Shown in pieces: positions 42,001 through 52,210 of a DNA stretch of 64,000 nucleotides. The stretch lies in NCBI GenBank assembly GCA_009829735.1, contig CM020619.1, positions 31,785,547-31,849,546 of the forward strand. Reading direction: 5' to 3'. The notes beneath the pieces are model-generated. The model did no database searches. It worked only from the letters and a program-made list of their open reading frames with translations, and was not told the origin of the DNA. How positions within the stretch are numbered: position 1 is the first letter of the stretch; each line of letters begins with the position of its first letter. The stretch is from Pyropia yezoensis (lineage: Eukaryota; Rhodophyta; Bangiophyceae; Bangiales; Bangiaceae). The position numbers were made by a program, and so were the translations under genes.

Positions 42001-42717
42001 GGATACTGCCTGACCGCGGCGCTGCAGCCGGGCTTGCGGTCGTCACCGCTGTTTGTGCACAACCTGTTTCCTGGTGCGTTGGGCTGCGACGAACTACGTC
42101 CGCGCGAGCTGATCTTGGAGGAGCCGTGTTCGCTGTACGTGGAGGAGACCCAGTTCATCACCCGCGGTAGGCCTGTGGCGCAGAAGCGGATGGCTGTGCA
42201 AGCTCGGAAGGAGTTCGAGATGGTGTACGACGACGAGGTGATGCTGACCGACGGCGTGTTTTTGGCGTGCCGCGGAAACATGGCAGTGGACATCCGCTTA
42301 TCGTTGCCTATGCGTCGTCGCGGAGAGCGGAGGGGCATGCTGCACGTATTCGTGCAAACCAAGCAGACGGGAACGAGCCGCAAGGTGTCTGACGGCGACG
42401 TGGATGCCTGGTACCAGAGCGCCACGCGCGCCACGGCGAACTGGGCCACCGACGACGACCAAGTGCTGTACGTCTACTTCTCCAACAAGAAGTTGACCGA
42501 TGATGGAGTCGTCGCTCTTCATTCCAAGCAGTTTTTCAAGGCACGTCCTGGCCTCGTGGTGGTGACCCTTGACCAGCTTTCCTGCGTGGTACCTCCCTTT
42601 CTCCTGACTCGCTTCACAACAGCGGCGCAAGTGCAGCGGCAATCGGTGCAGGGGGTATCTGAGCGGCCTCTCTCGCAGACGGCCGCGGGGCGACCGCCGT
42701 CGCGGACGCGTGCTTAG
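39083..42717 (+). CDS. Crinkler/RHS-type P-loop NTPase with C-terminal nuclease-like domain, three exons
   Basis: Exons: 39,083-39,536; 39,840-40,432; 40,663-42,717. Introns run GTATGT to GCGTTAG and GTACGT to CTTGTAG, and both joins keep frame (KADNE to LPSVVQ at the second). An alternative first donor GTAAGG at 39,498 also keeps phase. The first exon is low complexity. Exon 2 encodes a long coiled coil (RLRALRDRLKELRDTLAGVE to EQEIAAEEAARRKADNE). Exon 3 has Walker A NGPSGSGKTR (about 40,848), Walker B LLALHLDEYQ (about 41,210), typical of the NTPase shared by Crinkler and trypanosome RHS proteins. Its end has an AVDIRLSLP strand and HVFVQTKQT, resembling the D...QxK core of the associated PD-(D/E)xK nuclease fold. 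Such proteins are thought to derive from transposon machinery and to act as effectors or in conflict. No LFLAK-type header is seen. The gene looks intact. Confidence 0.8.
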
Positions 42718-42723
42718 ACAACA

Positions 42724-43195
42724 CAGTGGCGGCGGCGGAGGCGTTGGTGGTGGTGCTCACGGTGGCGCAACGGCGCCGCGCTCCCCATCGCCGCGCGTCC
42801 CCGCGCCGCAGTCCCCGTCGCCGCCGCCGTCGTCGGCGTCCGCGCTGCCCGCGGCGGGTCGGGGTGGCGGCGGCGGTGGCGCCCTCCCCCGCGATGGGAG
42901 CAGCGACTGGGGGATGGGGCGCCGGGGCGGTGGAGGCGGCGGTGGCGGCGGCGGTGGCGGCGGCGGCGGTGGGGGCGGCGGTGGTGGCGGCGGCGGTGGC
43001 GGCGACGGCGACTCGCCCATCCCGACTGTGCCGGCGGTGGAGGACGAGGCGCTGGCGACGGCCGTGGGCATCGTGCGCGACCTGCCCTTTTTCAACGCGG
43101 AGGCGCGGCGCGGCTCCGCCACCTCCTCCCGGTCGCAGCCGCGGGGGTCGTTTCCCCCACCAGCAAGGATCTACCAGCCGGACGCGCTCGAGTGA
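42724..43195 (+). CDS. possible small hypothetical protein with poly-Gly tract
   Basis: The last 60 codons before the stop at 43,193-43,195 have ordinary composition (VEDEALATAVGIVRDLPFFN, then GSFPPPARIYQPDALE), in contrast to the Gly-run (GGC repeats 42,925-43,010) and Pro/Ser-rich text before them. No clean ATG start is visible; this could be a 3' exon of an unseen gene. It overlaps nothing but lies immediately after the Crinkler/RHS-type gene. Low confidence. Confidence 0.22.
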
Positions 43196-43551
43196 GCGGG
43201 GCGGCGGCCCGACGGCGGCAGGGGGGGGGAGGAGGGACCCAGGCTGGGCCAAACCAGATTGAGGGAGCGGTGGCTGCTGCGGCCGGCCGGCGCGGCACGA
43301 GGGGGCTCTTGTGCCCTTGGGGCGGCCTGCCATGACTGTGTTTTTCTTCTCATTTGTTTTTCCTTGCGTGCAAGAAGTGCTGTACTGGCTCCGTTCGTTC
43401 TTACCCTGTTATTCCATGCATGGACAACAGCCAAACGAACGTAAGAGAAAGAGAAAAGAAAGCTGCACGCAAAATACGCGATCCCCTCACACAGGGTGGT
43501 CGTCCGTCTGACGCTGCCACCACAACACCACCCACCAACGTGCACGCGAGC

Positions 43552-44751
43552 TCACGGACGAGCGCGCGAGTTGTGCGCGACGACGTCAAGCGCGATCGGG
43601 GCGAGCAGGAAGTCCGGCACGGCCATCACCCCCGCCAGCTCCGCCGCCCGCGGCCGCAGCGCCGCGCACAGTTCGTCGACCGCGTCGTGCGCGGCGGCCG
43701 CGTCGGCCGGCGACAGGGCGCCCCCCCGCAGCAGCACCCCCCCGTTGGCCTCCACCACCGCCAGCGCGTGGAGGGTGCCGAGCGCACCCAGCAGGGAGCC
43801 CAGTGACGCGGGCGCCGTCCCGCCCGCCCCTGTGGCCGCCGTGAACGTGTCGAGCAGAAGCAGCTGCGTGTGCACCCGCGCGACCGCGTCGGTCGCCACC
43901 TGGTGCACCGTGAAGGCGTCAAAGGGAGTGACGCCGGGCGCCGCTACCGACGACGCAATCGACCGCGCCAAGCGGTTGAGGAGGACCGCCTCTGCGTAAC
44001 GCAGCGCATGCACCGCAATTGCGACTGAGGTGGGCGAGCGCGCCGTCAAAATGGCCGCCGGCCTTGGCATAGCGGGCGTACGCGGCGAGGCACGCCTTGG
44101 CAACTTGCTGGAGGAGGACTGCGCGGCGCCAACGGTCGAAACAGACGGCAGCACAAGGGGGGTGTCACGCGTGGGACGGCAGCAGGCGAACAGCGAGAGC
44201 TCGTCAGTCGGTCGGTCTGCACGGCGACACGCCACCAAAGGGAAAACACGGGCCGACCGCCACGCACGCAAAATGCACCCCGTGCGGCGCCGACGTCCGG
44301 TCGCACGACGTGGCACAGGCCCGCCCACAGCTCCCCTGGAGCGCACCTGTATTGTCGCCCTCGAACGTTGCCGAGATGTCCTGCGCCGCCCTGCGCAGGG
44401 AGCAGGGGAAAGCACGTCACGACACGTCCGAGCAACCAAACACAGCCGCGTCCAAAGGGAGGCACCGCACGTCCGCCGGTCGGCGGGCGTCAGCGAAACG
44501 CTGAAGCACAGCAGGCCAGTGATAAAAAAGAGGGGCAGCCAGGGGGGATGCGCCCACGGACGGCAGCCGCCAGAGTACAGCATACGCGGCTGGCCGTACA
44601 GCAGCAGCGTACGCTCCGCGCATGGCGCCGTCGACGCCCACACGCAAACATACCGTGACACGCCTATCCTGTTCTCACACTTGAGCCCCTGCCCGCCGCA
44701 CACCTCACGCGCCACTTGCATCATCTCCAACCCGTGCCACGTCATGAGGGC
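43552..44751 (-). CDS. acyl-CoA oxidase, C-terminal exons only
   Basis: Exon A 44,654-44,751 (after CCCCAG) encodes ALMTWHGLEMMQVAREVCGGQ then GLKCENRIGVS; donor GTATGT. Exon B 44,347-44,390 encodes R-AAQDISATFEGDNT; donor GTGCGC. Exon C starts at 44,118 (after GCGCAG) with VLLQQVAKACLAAYARYAK. Splice phases agree (2, then 1), giving the family's CREACGGxG, TFEGDN and VLLQQVA blocks in order. The remainder, to 43,552, is the C-terminal helical domain (ALRYAEAVLLNRLARSI to AVPDFLLAPIALDVV; Pfam PF01756). Between about 44,060 and 44,010 the frame changes in a way I cannot explain by GT-AG splicing. Acyl-CoA oxidases perform the first, FAD-dependent, H2O2-forming step of peroxisomal beta-oxidation. 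The N-terminal two thirds is absent: upstream sequence belongs to the Ala-rich gene. The C-terminus lacks an SKL-type signal. Confidence 0.8.
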   Translation of the reverse strand, partial: ALMTWHGLEMMQVAREVCGGQGLKCENRIGVSRYVCVWASTAPCAERTLLLYGQPRMLYSGGCRPWAHPPWLPLFFITGLLCFSVSLTPADRRTCGASLWTRLCLVARTCRDVLSPAPCAGRRRTSRQRSRATIQVRSRGAVGGPVPRRATGRRRRTGCILRAWRSARVFPLVACRRADRPTDELSLFACCRPTRDTPLVLPSVSTVGAAQSSSSKLPRRASPRTPAMPRPAAILTARSPTSVAIAVHALRYAEAVLLNRLARSIASSVAAPGVTPFDAFTVHQVATDAVARVHTQLLLLDTFTAATGAGGTAPASLGSLLGALGTLHALAVVEANGGVLLRGGALSPADAAAAHDAVDELCAALRPRAAELAGVMAVPDFLLAPIALDVVAHNSRARP

Positions 44752-44777
44752 CTGGGGCAGCGGCGGCGGCAGCACAC

Positions 44778-45304
44778 CTACGGCCGAAAAACAGCGCAAG
44801 CACAACAGAGGGCGACCAGGGCGACAATGGTCAGCAACTGCTTATAGCCAAAGTTGTTGTCAAACTGTGGGACCGCAGCACCCAGCGACGGCGCACGCGC
44901 AGCGTCGGCGGCGGCCGACGCGGCCGCCTCGGCGGCGGCCGCGCGGGCGGTGGCAGCGGCGGCAGCGTCCCGCGACGCCGCCGCGTCGGCGCCCGCGTCA
45001 GCCGCGGCGGCGGCCGCGGCGGCGGCCGCCGCGTTGGCCGCCGCCACCCGCCCGGCCGCGTCGGCGGCGGCGACGGACTCGGCGGCGGCCGCCCGGTCAG
45101 AGGTGGCGGCCTCGGCGGCGCGCGCGGCCGCCACCGCCGCCGCGGTGGTGGCGGCCCGCGTCGGCCGCGGCGGCGGCCGCGGCGGTGGCCGCCGCGTTGG
45201 CCGCCGCCACCCGCCCGGCCGCGTCGGCGGCGGCGGCGGACTCGGCGGCGGCCGCCCGGTCAGAGGCGGCGGCCTCGGCGGCGCGCGCGGCCGCCACCGC
45301 CGCC

Positions 45305-45339
<35 letters not shown>

Positions 45340-48300
45340 CGATGCCGCGTCGGCACCCAGCCCGCGCTCCCCGTCGGCGGCCGCCCCGGCGGGGACCGCG
45401 GCGGACCGGTCGGTGGCGGCCACCGCGGCCGCCCGGGCGGCCTCTGTCACCGCCTCGGCCGCCGCGGCCCGCTGGGTGGCCGCCGCCTCGGCGGCCCGCG
45501 CCGCCTCTGCCGCCGCCTCGGCCGCCTCCTTGTCCGCCTCGGCCGCCAGCGCCCGCTCCGACGCGGCCGCCTGTGCCGACCGCGCGACGGCGGCGTCCGC
45601 CTCGGCGGCCGCCGCCCGCACACTGGCGGCGGTGTCTGCGCCGCGGGCTGTCACCACCGCCGCGTCCGACGCGGCTGCCCGGTCCGACGCGGCCGCACCC
45701 GCCTCCCGTGCGGCCGCCGCGTCCGCCTCGGCCGCCGCCGCCCGGTCACTGGCGGCCGCCCCGGCGGCCCGCGCCGCCGCCGTGTCCGCCTCGGCCGTGG
45801 CCGCCCGTTCGGTGGCGGCCGCCTTCGCCGCCCGCGTGGCCCCGGTCTGAGCCTCGGCCGCCGCCGCCCGCTCCGACGCGGCCGCCTCGGCCGCCCGCGC
45901 GGCGGCCGCATCCGCCTCGGCCGTCACCGCCCGCTCCGAGGCGGCCGCCCCCTCTGACCTGGCGGCGGCGGCGGCCGCCTCAGAACCGCCCGCCCGGTCC
46001 GACGCGGCCGCCTCTGCCGACCGCGCCGCGGCCGCGTCCGCCTCGGCGGCGGCGGCGCGGTCGGTGGTGGCCGCCCCGGCCGCCCGTGCCGCGGCCGCCT
46101 CGTCCGACGCGGCGGCGGCCAGGCGGCACACCGCGGCCTCTGCGGCCGTCAGGGTGGCCACCGCCGCCTCGGCCGCGGCGGAGCGGTCGGTGGCGGCCGC
46201 GGCGGCGGCCGCCGCCTCCTGCACCTCGACCCTGGCGGCGGCGGCCAGACTGGTGGCCACCGCCTCGCCCAACCGCGCCGCCGCGGCGGCCGCCTCGGCA
46301 CCCGCCGCCCGCTCCGACGCGGCCGCCTCGGCCGACTGGGCGGCGGCGGCCGCCGCCTCGGCCGCCGCCGCCCGCGCCGTCGCCGCCGCCGCCACCTCCC
46401 CAGACCGCGCCTCCGCCGCGGCCGCGGCCGCCCGCGCCGCCGCCACGTCGCCGTCCGCCGCGGCCGCCCGTTCCTCTGCCGCGGCGGCGGCAGCGGCGGC
46501 AGCGGCCGCCGCCCCCCGCTCCGCCGCGTCTGCACGCGCGGTGGGCGCGGCAAGACCCTCCCGAGCGGCCGCCGCGTCCGCCTCGGCCGCCTCGGCCCGG
46601 CCGGTGGCGGCCGCGACGGCGGCCGCCGCCGCCTCCAACTCCCGCTCCCGCGACGCGGCCGCGTCGGCAGACGCGGCCGCCGCCCGTGTCAGGTCCACCT
46701 CCCGGTCGGCCGCACCGGTGGCGGCGACCATCGCCGCCGTTTGCAAGCCCCGCTCCCGAGACGCTGCCGCGTCGGCGGCGGCGGCCGCCGCCTTGTCCAG
46801 CTCCCACTCGCGGTCGGCCGCCGCCTCCCCCGCCGCCCGCTCCCGGTCGGCGGCGGCGGCGTCGGCGACCGCCGCCGCCTCCACCAGCTCCCGCTCCCGG
46901 CCCGCCGCCGCCTGCCAGAGCCCCTCTTCCCGGTCGGCCGCCGCCTCTGCGAGCCCCCGCTCCCGGTCCGCGGCGGCGGCAACGGCGGCGGCGGCCGCCC
47001 CCTCCAGCGCCCGCTCCCGGTCAGCGGCGGCGGCAGCCGCCTCGGCCACCACCCGCTCCGCGTCGGCCGCGGCGGCGGCGGCGACGGCGGAGGCGGCCTC
47101 GGTCAGCGCCCGCTCCCGGGCGGCCGCGGCCTCGTGAAGATCCTGCTCCCGCGACGCCGCGGCCGCCACGGCGGCGGCCGCCGCGTCGAGCAGCTCCCAC
47201 TCCCGGACCGCCGCGGCCTCCCGGAGCGCCCGCTCCCGGTCCGCGGCGGCCGCCTCGGCGGCGGCGGTGGCCTCGCCCGCCGCCCGCTCCTTGGCGGCGG
47301 CGGCTTCGACGAGCAGCTCCTGCTCCCGGGCAGCCGCGGCCTCCCGGAGCGCCCTCTCCCGGTCAGCGGCGGTCGCCTCGGCGGCGGCGGTGGCCTCGCC
47401 CGCCGCCCGCTGCTGAGCGGCGGCCGCCGCATCGAGCAGCTCCCGCTCCTGGGCCGCCGCGGCCTCGCTCAGCTCCCGCTTTGCCGCGGCCTCGCTCAGC
47501 TCCCGCTCCAGCGACGCGGCGGCCGCTTCGGCGGCGGCCGCCGCCTCGAGCAGCTCCCGCTCCCGGGCCGCCGCGGCCTCCCGGAGCGCCCGCTCCCGGT
47601 CCGCGGCGGCCGCCTCCACGTGCGCCCGCTCCCGGTCTGACGCGGACGCGGCGGCGGCGGCGGCCGCCCCCACCAGCTCCCGCTCCCGCTCGGCCGCCGC
47701 CACCGCCGCCGCCGACAGCTGCGAGCAGAGGGTGGCGGCGGCCGCTTCTTCAGCTGCCGCCCGCGCCGCGGCGGCCGCCTCGGCCACAGCCGCGGCGGTG
47801 CGCTCCTCGGCGGCCGCCGTCCCCGCCGCCGTCGCCTCCTCCCTCGCCACCGCCAGTGCGGCGGCGGCGGCAACAGCGGCGGCGGCGGCCGCCGCCGCCG
47901 CCTCGGCGCGCACCCCCGCCACCGCCGGGGGCTCACTCGGCGCCACGGGTGGGGGCACCGCCCCCGGCGGGGGCACCACCACCACACTCGCCTCCCACGG
48001 CTCGGACGCGAGGAGCTGCTCCCCGAGCTGCTGCCGCGCATCCGCCGCGTCCTCCGCCACCGCCGCCAGCGCCGCCTCTGCCGCGGCCGCCCGCTCCCCC
48101 GCCGCCGCCGCGGCGGCGGCGGCCGCCCGCTCCCTCGCCCCCGCCGCGTCCGCCTTGGCCGCCGCCCGCCCCGCCTCGGCGGCCGCCGCGGCGGCGCGCT
48201 CGGCGGCGGCGACCTCTGCCTGCCGCGCGTCGGCGGCGTCGGCCTCCCACTTTGCCGCCGCGGCGGTGGTGTCGGCGGCGGCGGCGGCGGCGGCGGCCGC

Positions 48301-48914
48301 CGCCGCCCGCTCCCCGCGCACCGCCCGCGCCGCCGCCGCCGCCCTCGCGTCCGCGTCATCCGCCGAGCGGATGAGGGTGGCCACCCGGGACGCCAGGCGG
48401 GCGGCCTCGGTGGCAGCGGCGCGGAGCGGGCGGCCTCGGCGGCGGCGGCGGCGGCCTCGGCCGCCGCCGCCCGCGACCGCCCGTCGGCGGCCGACGCGGC
48501 GGCGGCGGCGGCGGAGCGGCCCACCGCGGCGGCGCGCTCCTCGGCCGGCGCGGCGCGGCCGTCGGCCGCGTCCGCACGGGCGGTGGCGGCGGCGGCGGCG
48601 GCGGTGGCGGCCAGGTGGGAGGACGCCACAAGAGAGGAGGCCACCCGGGCGTCCACGTCGGGGGAGGCAGGCCGCCCACGGCCGCGGTCGCGGTCGCGGT
48701 CGCGGTCGCGGTCGCGGTCGCGGGCGGGGGTGGGGGGGGGGGGGCCGGGCGTGCGCCCGCCGCCCCCGCGGGACCGCCCGCGGGGCTTGACGCTCGAGCC
48801 GCCGCCGCCGCGGCGGGACGCACGGGCGGCCGAGCCGAGGAGGTACTCGGAGAGGCTCCCGCTGCTCGTGTCGTCGCCGCCCCCAAAGAGGCCGCCCCCG
48901 CCACCCCCGCCGCC

Positions 48915-48964
<50 letters not shown>

Positions 48965-49846
48965 TGCCGGCACCCCCCCCCCCCCCCGGCGACCGCCCGC
49001 CGCCGCCACCGCCACCCCCGTCACGGGCGTTGACCCCCCCATCTGCCAGTGCCCGCAGGGGCGTGCCCGTCGGCGTCAGCAGCAGCAGCGGGCTCCCCCC
49101 CCCTCCCCCCCACCGGCGCCCCCCCTCCCCCCCCTCTGCAGACGCCGGGTCCCCCCCCCCCCCCACCCCCCCCCCCGGCCGCCGGCCGACACGGGCGTCA
49201 CCCACCCCCCCCCGGCCGCCGGAGATGCCGGCGACGGCGGGGGCGACTGCCCCAGCGTGCGGTCCATCGCCTCTTCCAGCGCCACCCCCGTGTCGGCGGG
49301 CAGGTCCCGCACCACCCCCGCGGCGGCGGGGGAGCCCCGCAGCGCCGCCCCCAGCGTCGCCTCTATCAGGCGCAGCAGCAGCGTCGGCTCTGCCCAGCCC
49401 CCCTCCTCGGCAAGGATGGCGGCCAGGGCCACCCCAACGGGCGCCACGGGGGGGGCCTCCTCCCCGTCCGTGCCGGCGGCAGAGGAGGAGGCGTCGGCGG
49501 TGGCGGCCGCGGAGGAGGCCGCCGCGTAGGCCGCCTCCTCCGCCGCCGCCCACGCGAGGGAGGCGGCCGACCAGGGGCCGACGCGCACCCAGGGGGCGGC
49601 CAGGCCGGCGGCCGCCCCACGCCCACCCCCATCCCCACCACCGTCCGCCGCCGCCGCCGCCGCGGGCTTCCCGCCGCCGCCCCCCGCCGACGGCGGGGGT
49701 GGGGGCGGCGGAGGGGGAGGGGGAGGGGGTGGCGGAGGGGGAGGGGGAGGCAGCGGGGGAGGGGTGTCCCCCCTGGCAACCGCCATCGCGGCGGCCACGG
49801 CGGCGGCGGCGGCGGCGGCGGCGACCGTCGCCGCCGTCGCCACCAC
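44778..49846 (-). CDS. giant alanine-rich coiled-coil protein with C-terminal membrane anchor
   Basis: Minus strand. The 5' part (49,846 to about 49,250) encodes low complexity then an ordinary segment (WVRVGPWSAASLAWAAAEE, LLLRLIEATLGAALRG, ADTGVALEEAMDRTLGQ). The middle (about 49,040-48,420) has Gly runs, SGSLSEYLLGSAARASRR and a DRDRDR repeat (GGTCGC repeats at 48,680-48,722). From 48,384 to about 45,150 runs a 1,000-residue Ala/Glu/Arg/Asp coiled coil made of RERALREAAAARERELLEAA and ASDRAAAAEADAAAARAAE units. The end (FGYKQLLTIVALVALCCACAVF) is a single membrane helix, so the protein is probably tail-anchored. Frame changes near 48,415 and 45,150 split it; the latter sits at a 150-bp tandem duplication. 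Whether these are errors, introns or decay is unclear. Function unknown; the architecture recalls golgin-like or motility-related tethers. Confidence 0.6.
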
Positions 49847-50347
49847 CGCGGCGGTGGTGGCGGGGGGGGCGCCGCCGCCCCTGCCCCCGCCGCCGCCGCC
49901 CGCCGGTGGGGGGGGGGGGGGGGCCGGGGGGCGCCGCCCGGTGGCCGCGCCGCGGGACCGCCTGGGCGACTGCCGCGGCGGGCGGCCGGGCAGCGGCGGC
50001 GGCGGTGGTGGTGGCGGTGGCGGGGGGGGTGGGGGGAAGGGGGGCGCGCCCGGGGAGTCCCGCCGCCCCGGGGGGCGGGGTGGTGGTGGCGCCGACTACA
50101 GTGGCTGGGGTGGGGAGGACGACGAGGATCGACGACGGTGCCGATCCGCCACCACACTGTTTCTCGCACCCCCCTCAGACGGCCTGAGAAATTGCACTTT
50201 TGTCAGAGGACGCGTCTGAGCCACAGACTCAACAAAAAAGTGGAGAAAAAAATCTGTGCAGCATTGTTTTGCCCTCTTTTTCGGCGTTCGGATGATCGGT
50301 TGGATCGCGTGGCGGGGTGAAAGCGAGCCAGAGCGCTTTCAAGCATG

Positions 50348-50391
50348 GAGTCACCGTGATAAATTCTGAAAATCTGTGATAAAATCTGACC
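50348..50391 (+). repeat. pogo-like element left terminal inverted repeat
   Basis: 44 bp beginning GAGTCACCGTGATAAATTC and ending AAAATCTGACC; perfect reverse complement of 52,164-52,207. Internally it repeats GTGATAAA twice (about 20 bp apart), which may be paired transposase sites. Confidence 0.95.
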
Positions 50392-50445
50392 TGTCTCCAG
50401 CCCGAACAGTCGTATCTCCGAGGTACACGAGTGACTATCTTCGCT

Positions 50446-52101
50446 ATGGAGGCGCCAAAGACGACCGCCAAAGCAGTCCCGCTCATCATGGAGCGCGTCC
50501 GTGCCGGGGAGCTGCTCAAGGATGCTTTGTTGGCCGTTCACGGGTCCACGGGCTTCACTGTGGGGGCGCTGAGGACGGCCTACTACGCTGCCCGGGGGGG
50601 GGAGGGGGTGCACCATGGCAACAACATCCTGTCGGCGGCGGAGGACCTGGCGCTGCTGTACGCGGCGCAGGCCTTCAGCCACACCAACTTCCTCCTCACC
50701 CGGCCGCAACTGGCCTCCCTCGTGCAGGACCTGTGGGGCAAGAAGGTCGGCGAGACGTGGGCACGGTCTTGGGTCAAGCGTCACCGGGAGCACCTCTCCT
50801 CCCGCACGGCCAAGGCCCTCGCCGACAATCGCAACTCGACCTCAGTGTTTGAGGAGGTCGTCGACTGGGCTGACCAGGTGGAGAAGTTCTTGAAAGACCA
50901 CCGCCTCCCCCCCTCTGCCATCCTCAACTACGATGAGTGCCGCCTCGTCGGGGGGCGCGACCGGCTGGCCGTGCAACGCATCCAAGCTACCGACAGAGAG
51001 CGCCCAAACGCTGCCAGCACGCGGGGGGCCACTGTGGCCTCCATATTGACCTTTGTGGCCGCAAATGGGGCTCCCTTCCTGTCCGTGTATATCTTCCGCG
51101 CGCGCTTTGGGGACAATGATGCGGCAGCCACGCGTTTCACCCTGTCACGCGTGCAGCAGCGGACGAGGGGCACCTGGCTGCGGCTGTATGGGTGGACAGA
51201 GTCGGGCTTTGTCGACGCGGCCACGTTTGCGGTCGTGATGGAGGCCTTCTGCGACGAATGGCGCCTGCGCAACCCTAACCAGGAGTGTTTGCTCATTGGG
51301 GACCAGCTCGGAGCGCACCGGCAGGTCGAGGTGGTACGCGCGGCTCTCAAAAGCAACGTGTTGTGTTGGTGGTTGGTCGCCAATACCTCCCACTGGCTGC
51401 AGGTGCTGGATGACAAGTGTTTTGCCCGGATCAAGAAGGTCGTCCCTGTCCTGTCCGACGACAAGATCATCCAGGCGCTCATGACGAACCAGCCGACCCG
51501 TGACTGTCTCCTGGAGGCGGCATACGAGGCGGAGCGCTTGGCCCTCACCCGGGAGACCATCCAGGCGGCGTTCAAGTTGGTCGGCCTCTACCCGTGGGAC
51601 CGCAAGCGAGTCATCGAGCTGGCGCGCGTCAACCTTGGGATTGGGCTTCCCTCTGACGGCGTGGCTGACCAATCACGCGCGGCTGCGGCTGTGGTCATCC
51701 GTCAGGCGTATGATCAACGCGCGGCCGACCAGAAAAAGGTGGTATCGGGCGTGGCAGTGGTCAAAAAGGCCAAGGTGTATAGCGGCAAGGACCTCATCGC
51801 CCAGCACGAGGCGCGGGTGGCCGCGGACGCCAAGGCGCTGGCCGACAAGGCGGCCGCAGCGGCTGAGAAGGAGGCGGACAAGGCTGTCAAGCTTGCCCTG
51901 CGCGCGGAGGAGGCCGAGCAGAAGCTGCTGCTGGTCTGCCGCGCCTGCAACCAACGGGTACATCGGGGTGGCAAGGATTGGCACGTGTGCGCCTGCGCGG
52001 CATTCCGTGTCTGCTCCCAGTGCTTGAAAATCAGTGAGGGCAAGGCGCTGGTGAGTGCGCATAATGTGGTCTGTTCAGATGTACCTAAGCACACGGAGTA
52101 G
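50446..52101 (+). CDS. pogo-like DDE transposase with C-terminal zinc-finger-like region
   Basis: Start at the first ATG (MEAPKTTAKAVP), 551 residues, ending TAG. Residues about 1-150 are a two-part helix-turn-helix region as in CENP-B/pogo (LKDALLAVHGSTGFTVGALRTAY; RPQLASLVQDLWGKKVGETWARSWVKRHREHL). The DDE_1 domain (Pfam PF03184) follows: ILNYDECRL (first D), CLLIGDQLGAHR (second D), and NTSHWLQVLDDKCFARIKK (third acidic site after the HWLQ-LD signature), then a GLYPWD motif common in pogo-like enzymes. A charged coiled coil (ADAKALADKAAAAAEKEADK) leads to a Cys/His cluster CRACNQRVHRGGKDWHVC followed by CSQC, a possible zinc finger. All catalytic positions appear present. It mobilises the element by cut and paste in the nucleus. 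Confidence 0.92.
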   Translation: MEAPKTTAKAVPLIMERVRAGELLKDALLAVHGSTGFTVGALRTAYYAARGGEGVHHGNNILSAAEDLALLYAAQAFSHTNFLLTRPQLASLVQDLWGKKVGETWARSWVKRHREHLSSRTAKALADNRNSTSVFEEVVDWADQVEKFLKDHRLPPSAILNYDECRLVGGRDRLAVQRIQATDRERPNAASTRGATVASILTFVAANGAPFLSVYIFRARFGDNDAAATRFTLSRVQQRTRGTWLRLYGWTESGFVDAATFAVVMEAFCDEWRLRNPNQECLLIGDQLGAHRQVEVVRAALKSNVLCWWLVANTSHWLQVLDDKCFARIKKVVPVLSDDKIIQALMTNQPTRDCLLEAAYEAERLALTRETIQAAFKLVGLYPWDRKRVIELARVNLGIGLPSDGVADQSRAAAAVVIRQAYDQRAADQKKVVSGVAVVKKAKVYSGKDLIAQHEARVAADAKALADKAAAAAEKEADKAVKLALRAEEAEQKLLLVCRACNQRVHRGGKDWHVCACAAFRVCSQCLKISEGKALVSAHNVVCSDVPKHTE

Positions 52102-52163
52102 ACGAGATATGATTTTTTTGTTCTTGTATCTGCTCCTTATTCTCTCTCTGTCGCCGACGGTCC

Positions 52164-52207
52164 GGTCAGATTTTATCACAGATTTTCAGAATTTATCACG
52201 GTGACTC
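52164..52207 (-). repeat. pogo-like element right terminal inverted repeat
   Basis: 44 bp, the exact inverted copy of 50,348-50,391. Confidence 0.95.
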
Positions 52208-52210
52208 ATG

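Larger units (their letters stand above)
50348..52207 (+). mobile_element. pogo-like (Tc1/mariner superfamily) DNA transposon, apparently intact
   Basis: A 1,860-bp element with 44-bp terminal inverted repeats identical at all positions, enclosing one uninterrupted transposase gene. Flanks read ATG on both sides (50,345-50,347 and 52,208-52,210), a candidate 3-bp target duplication rather than the TA expected for Tc1/mariner. If the true ends lie a few bases in, the duplication would differ. Identical ends and an open frame point to very recent insertion. Confidence 0.9.

Noticed and set aside
42757-43122. Minus-strand poly-Pro frame
   Set aside because: It is the complement of the GGC repeat; no start or domain supports it.
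45342-48374. A 1,010-codon plus-strand frame rich in Pro and Arg
   Set aside because: It is the antisense shadow of the Ala/Glu/Arg coiled coil (GCC/GCG codons read as GGC/CGC/CCG). The minus-strand reading has heptad-like order and a membrane helix at its end.
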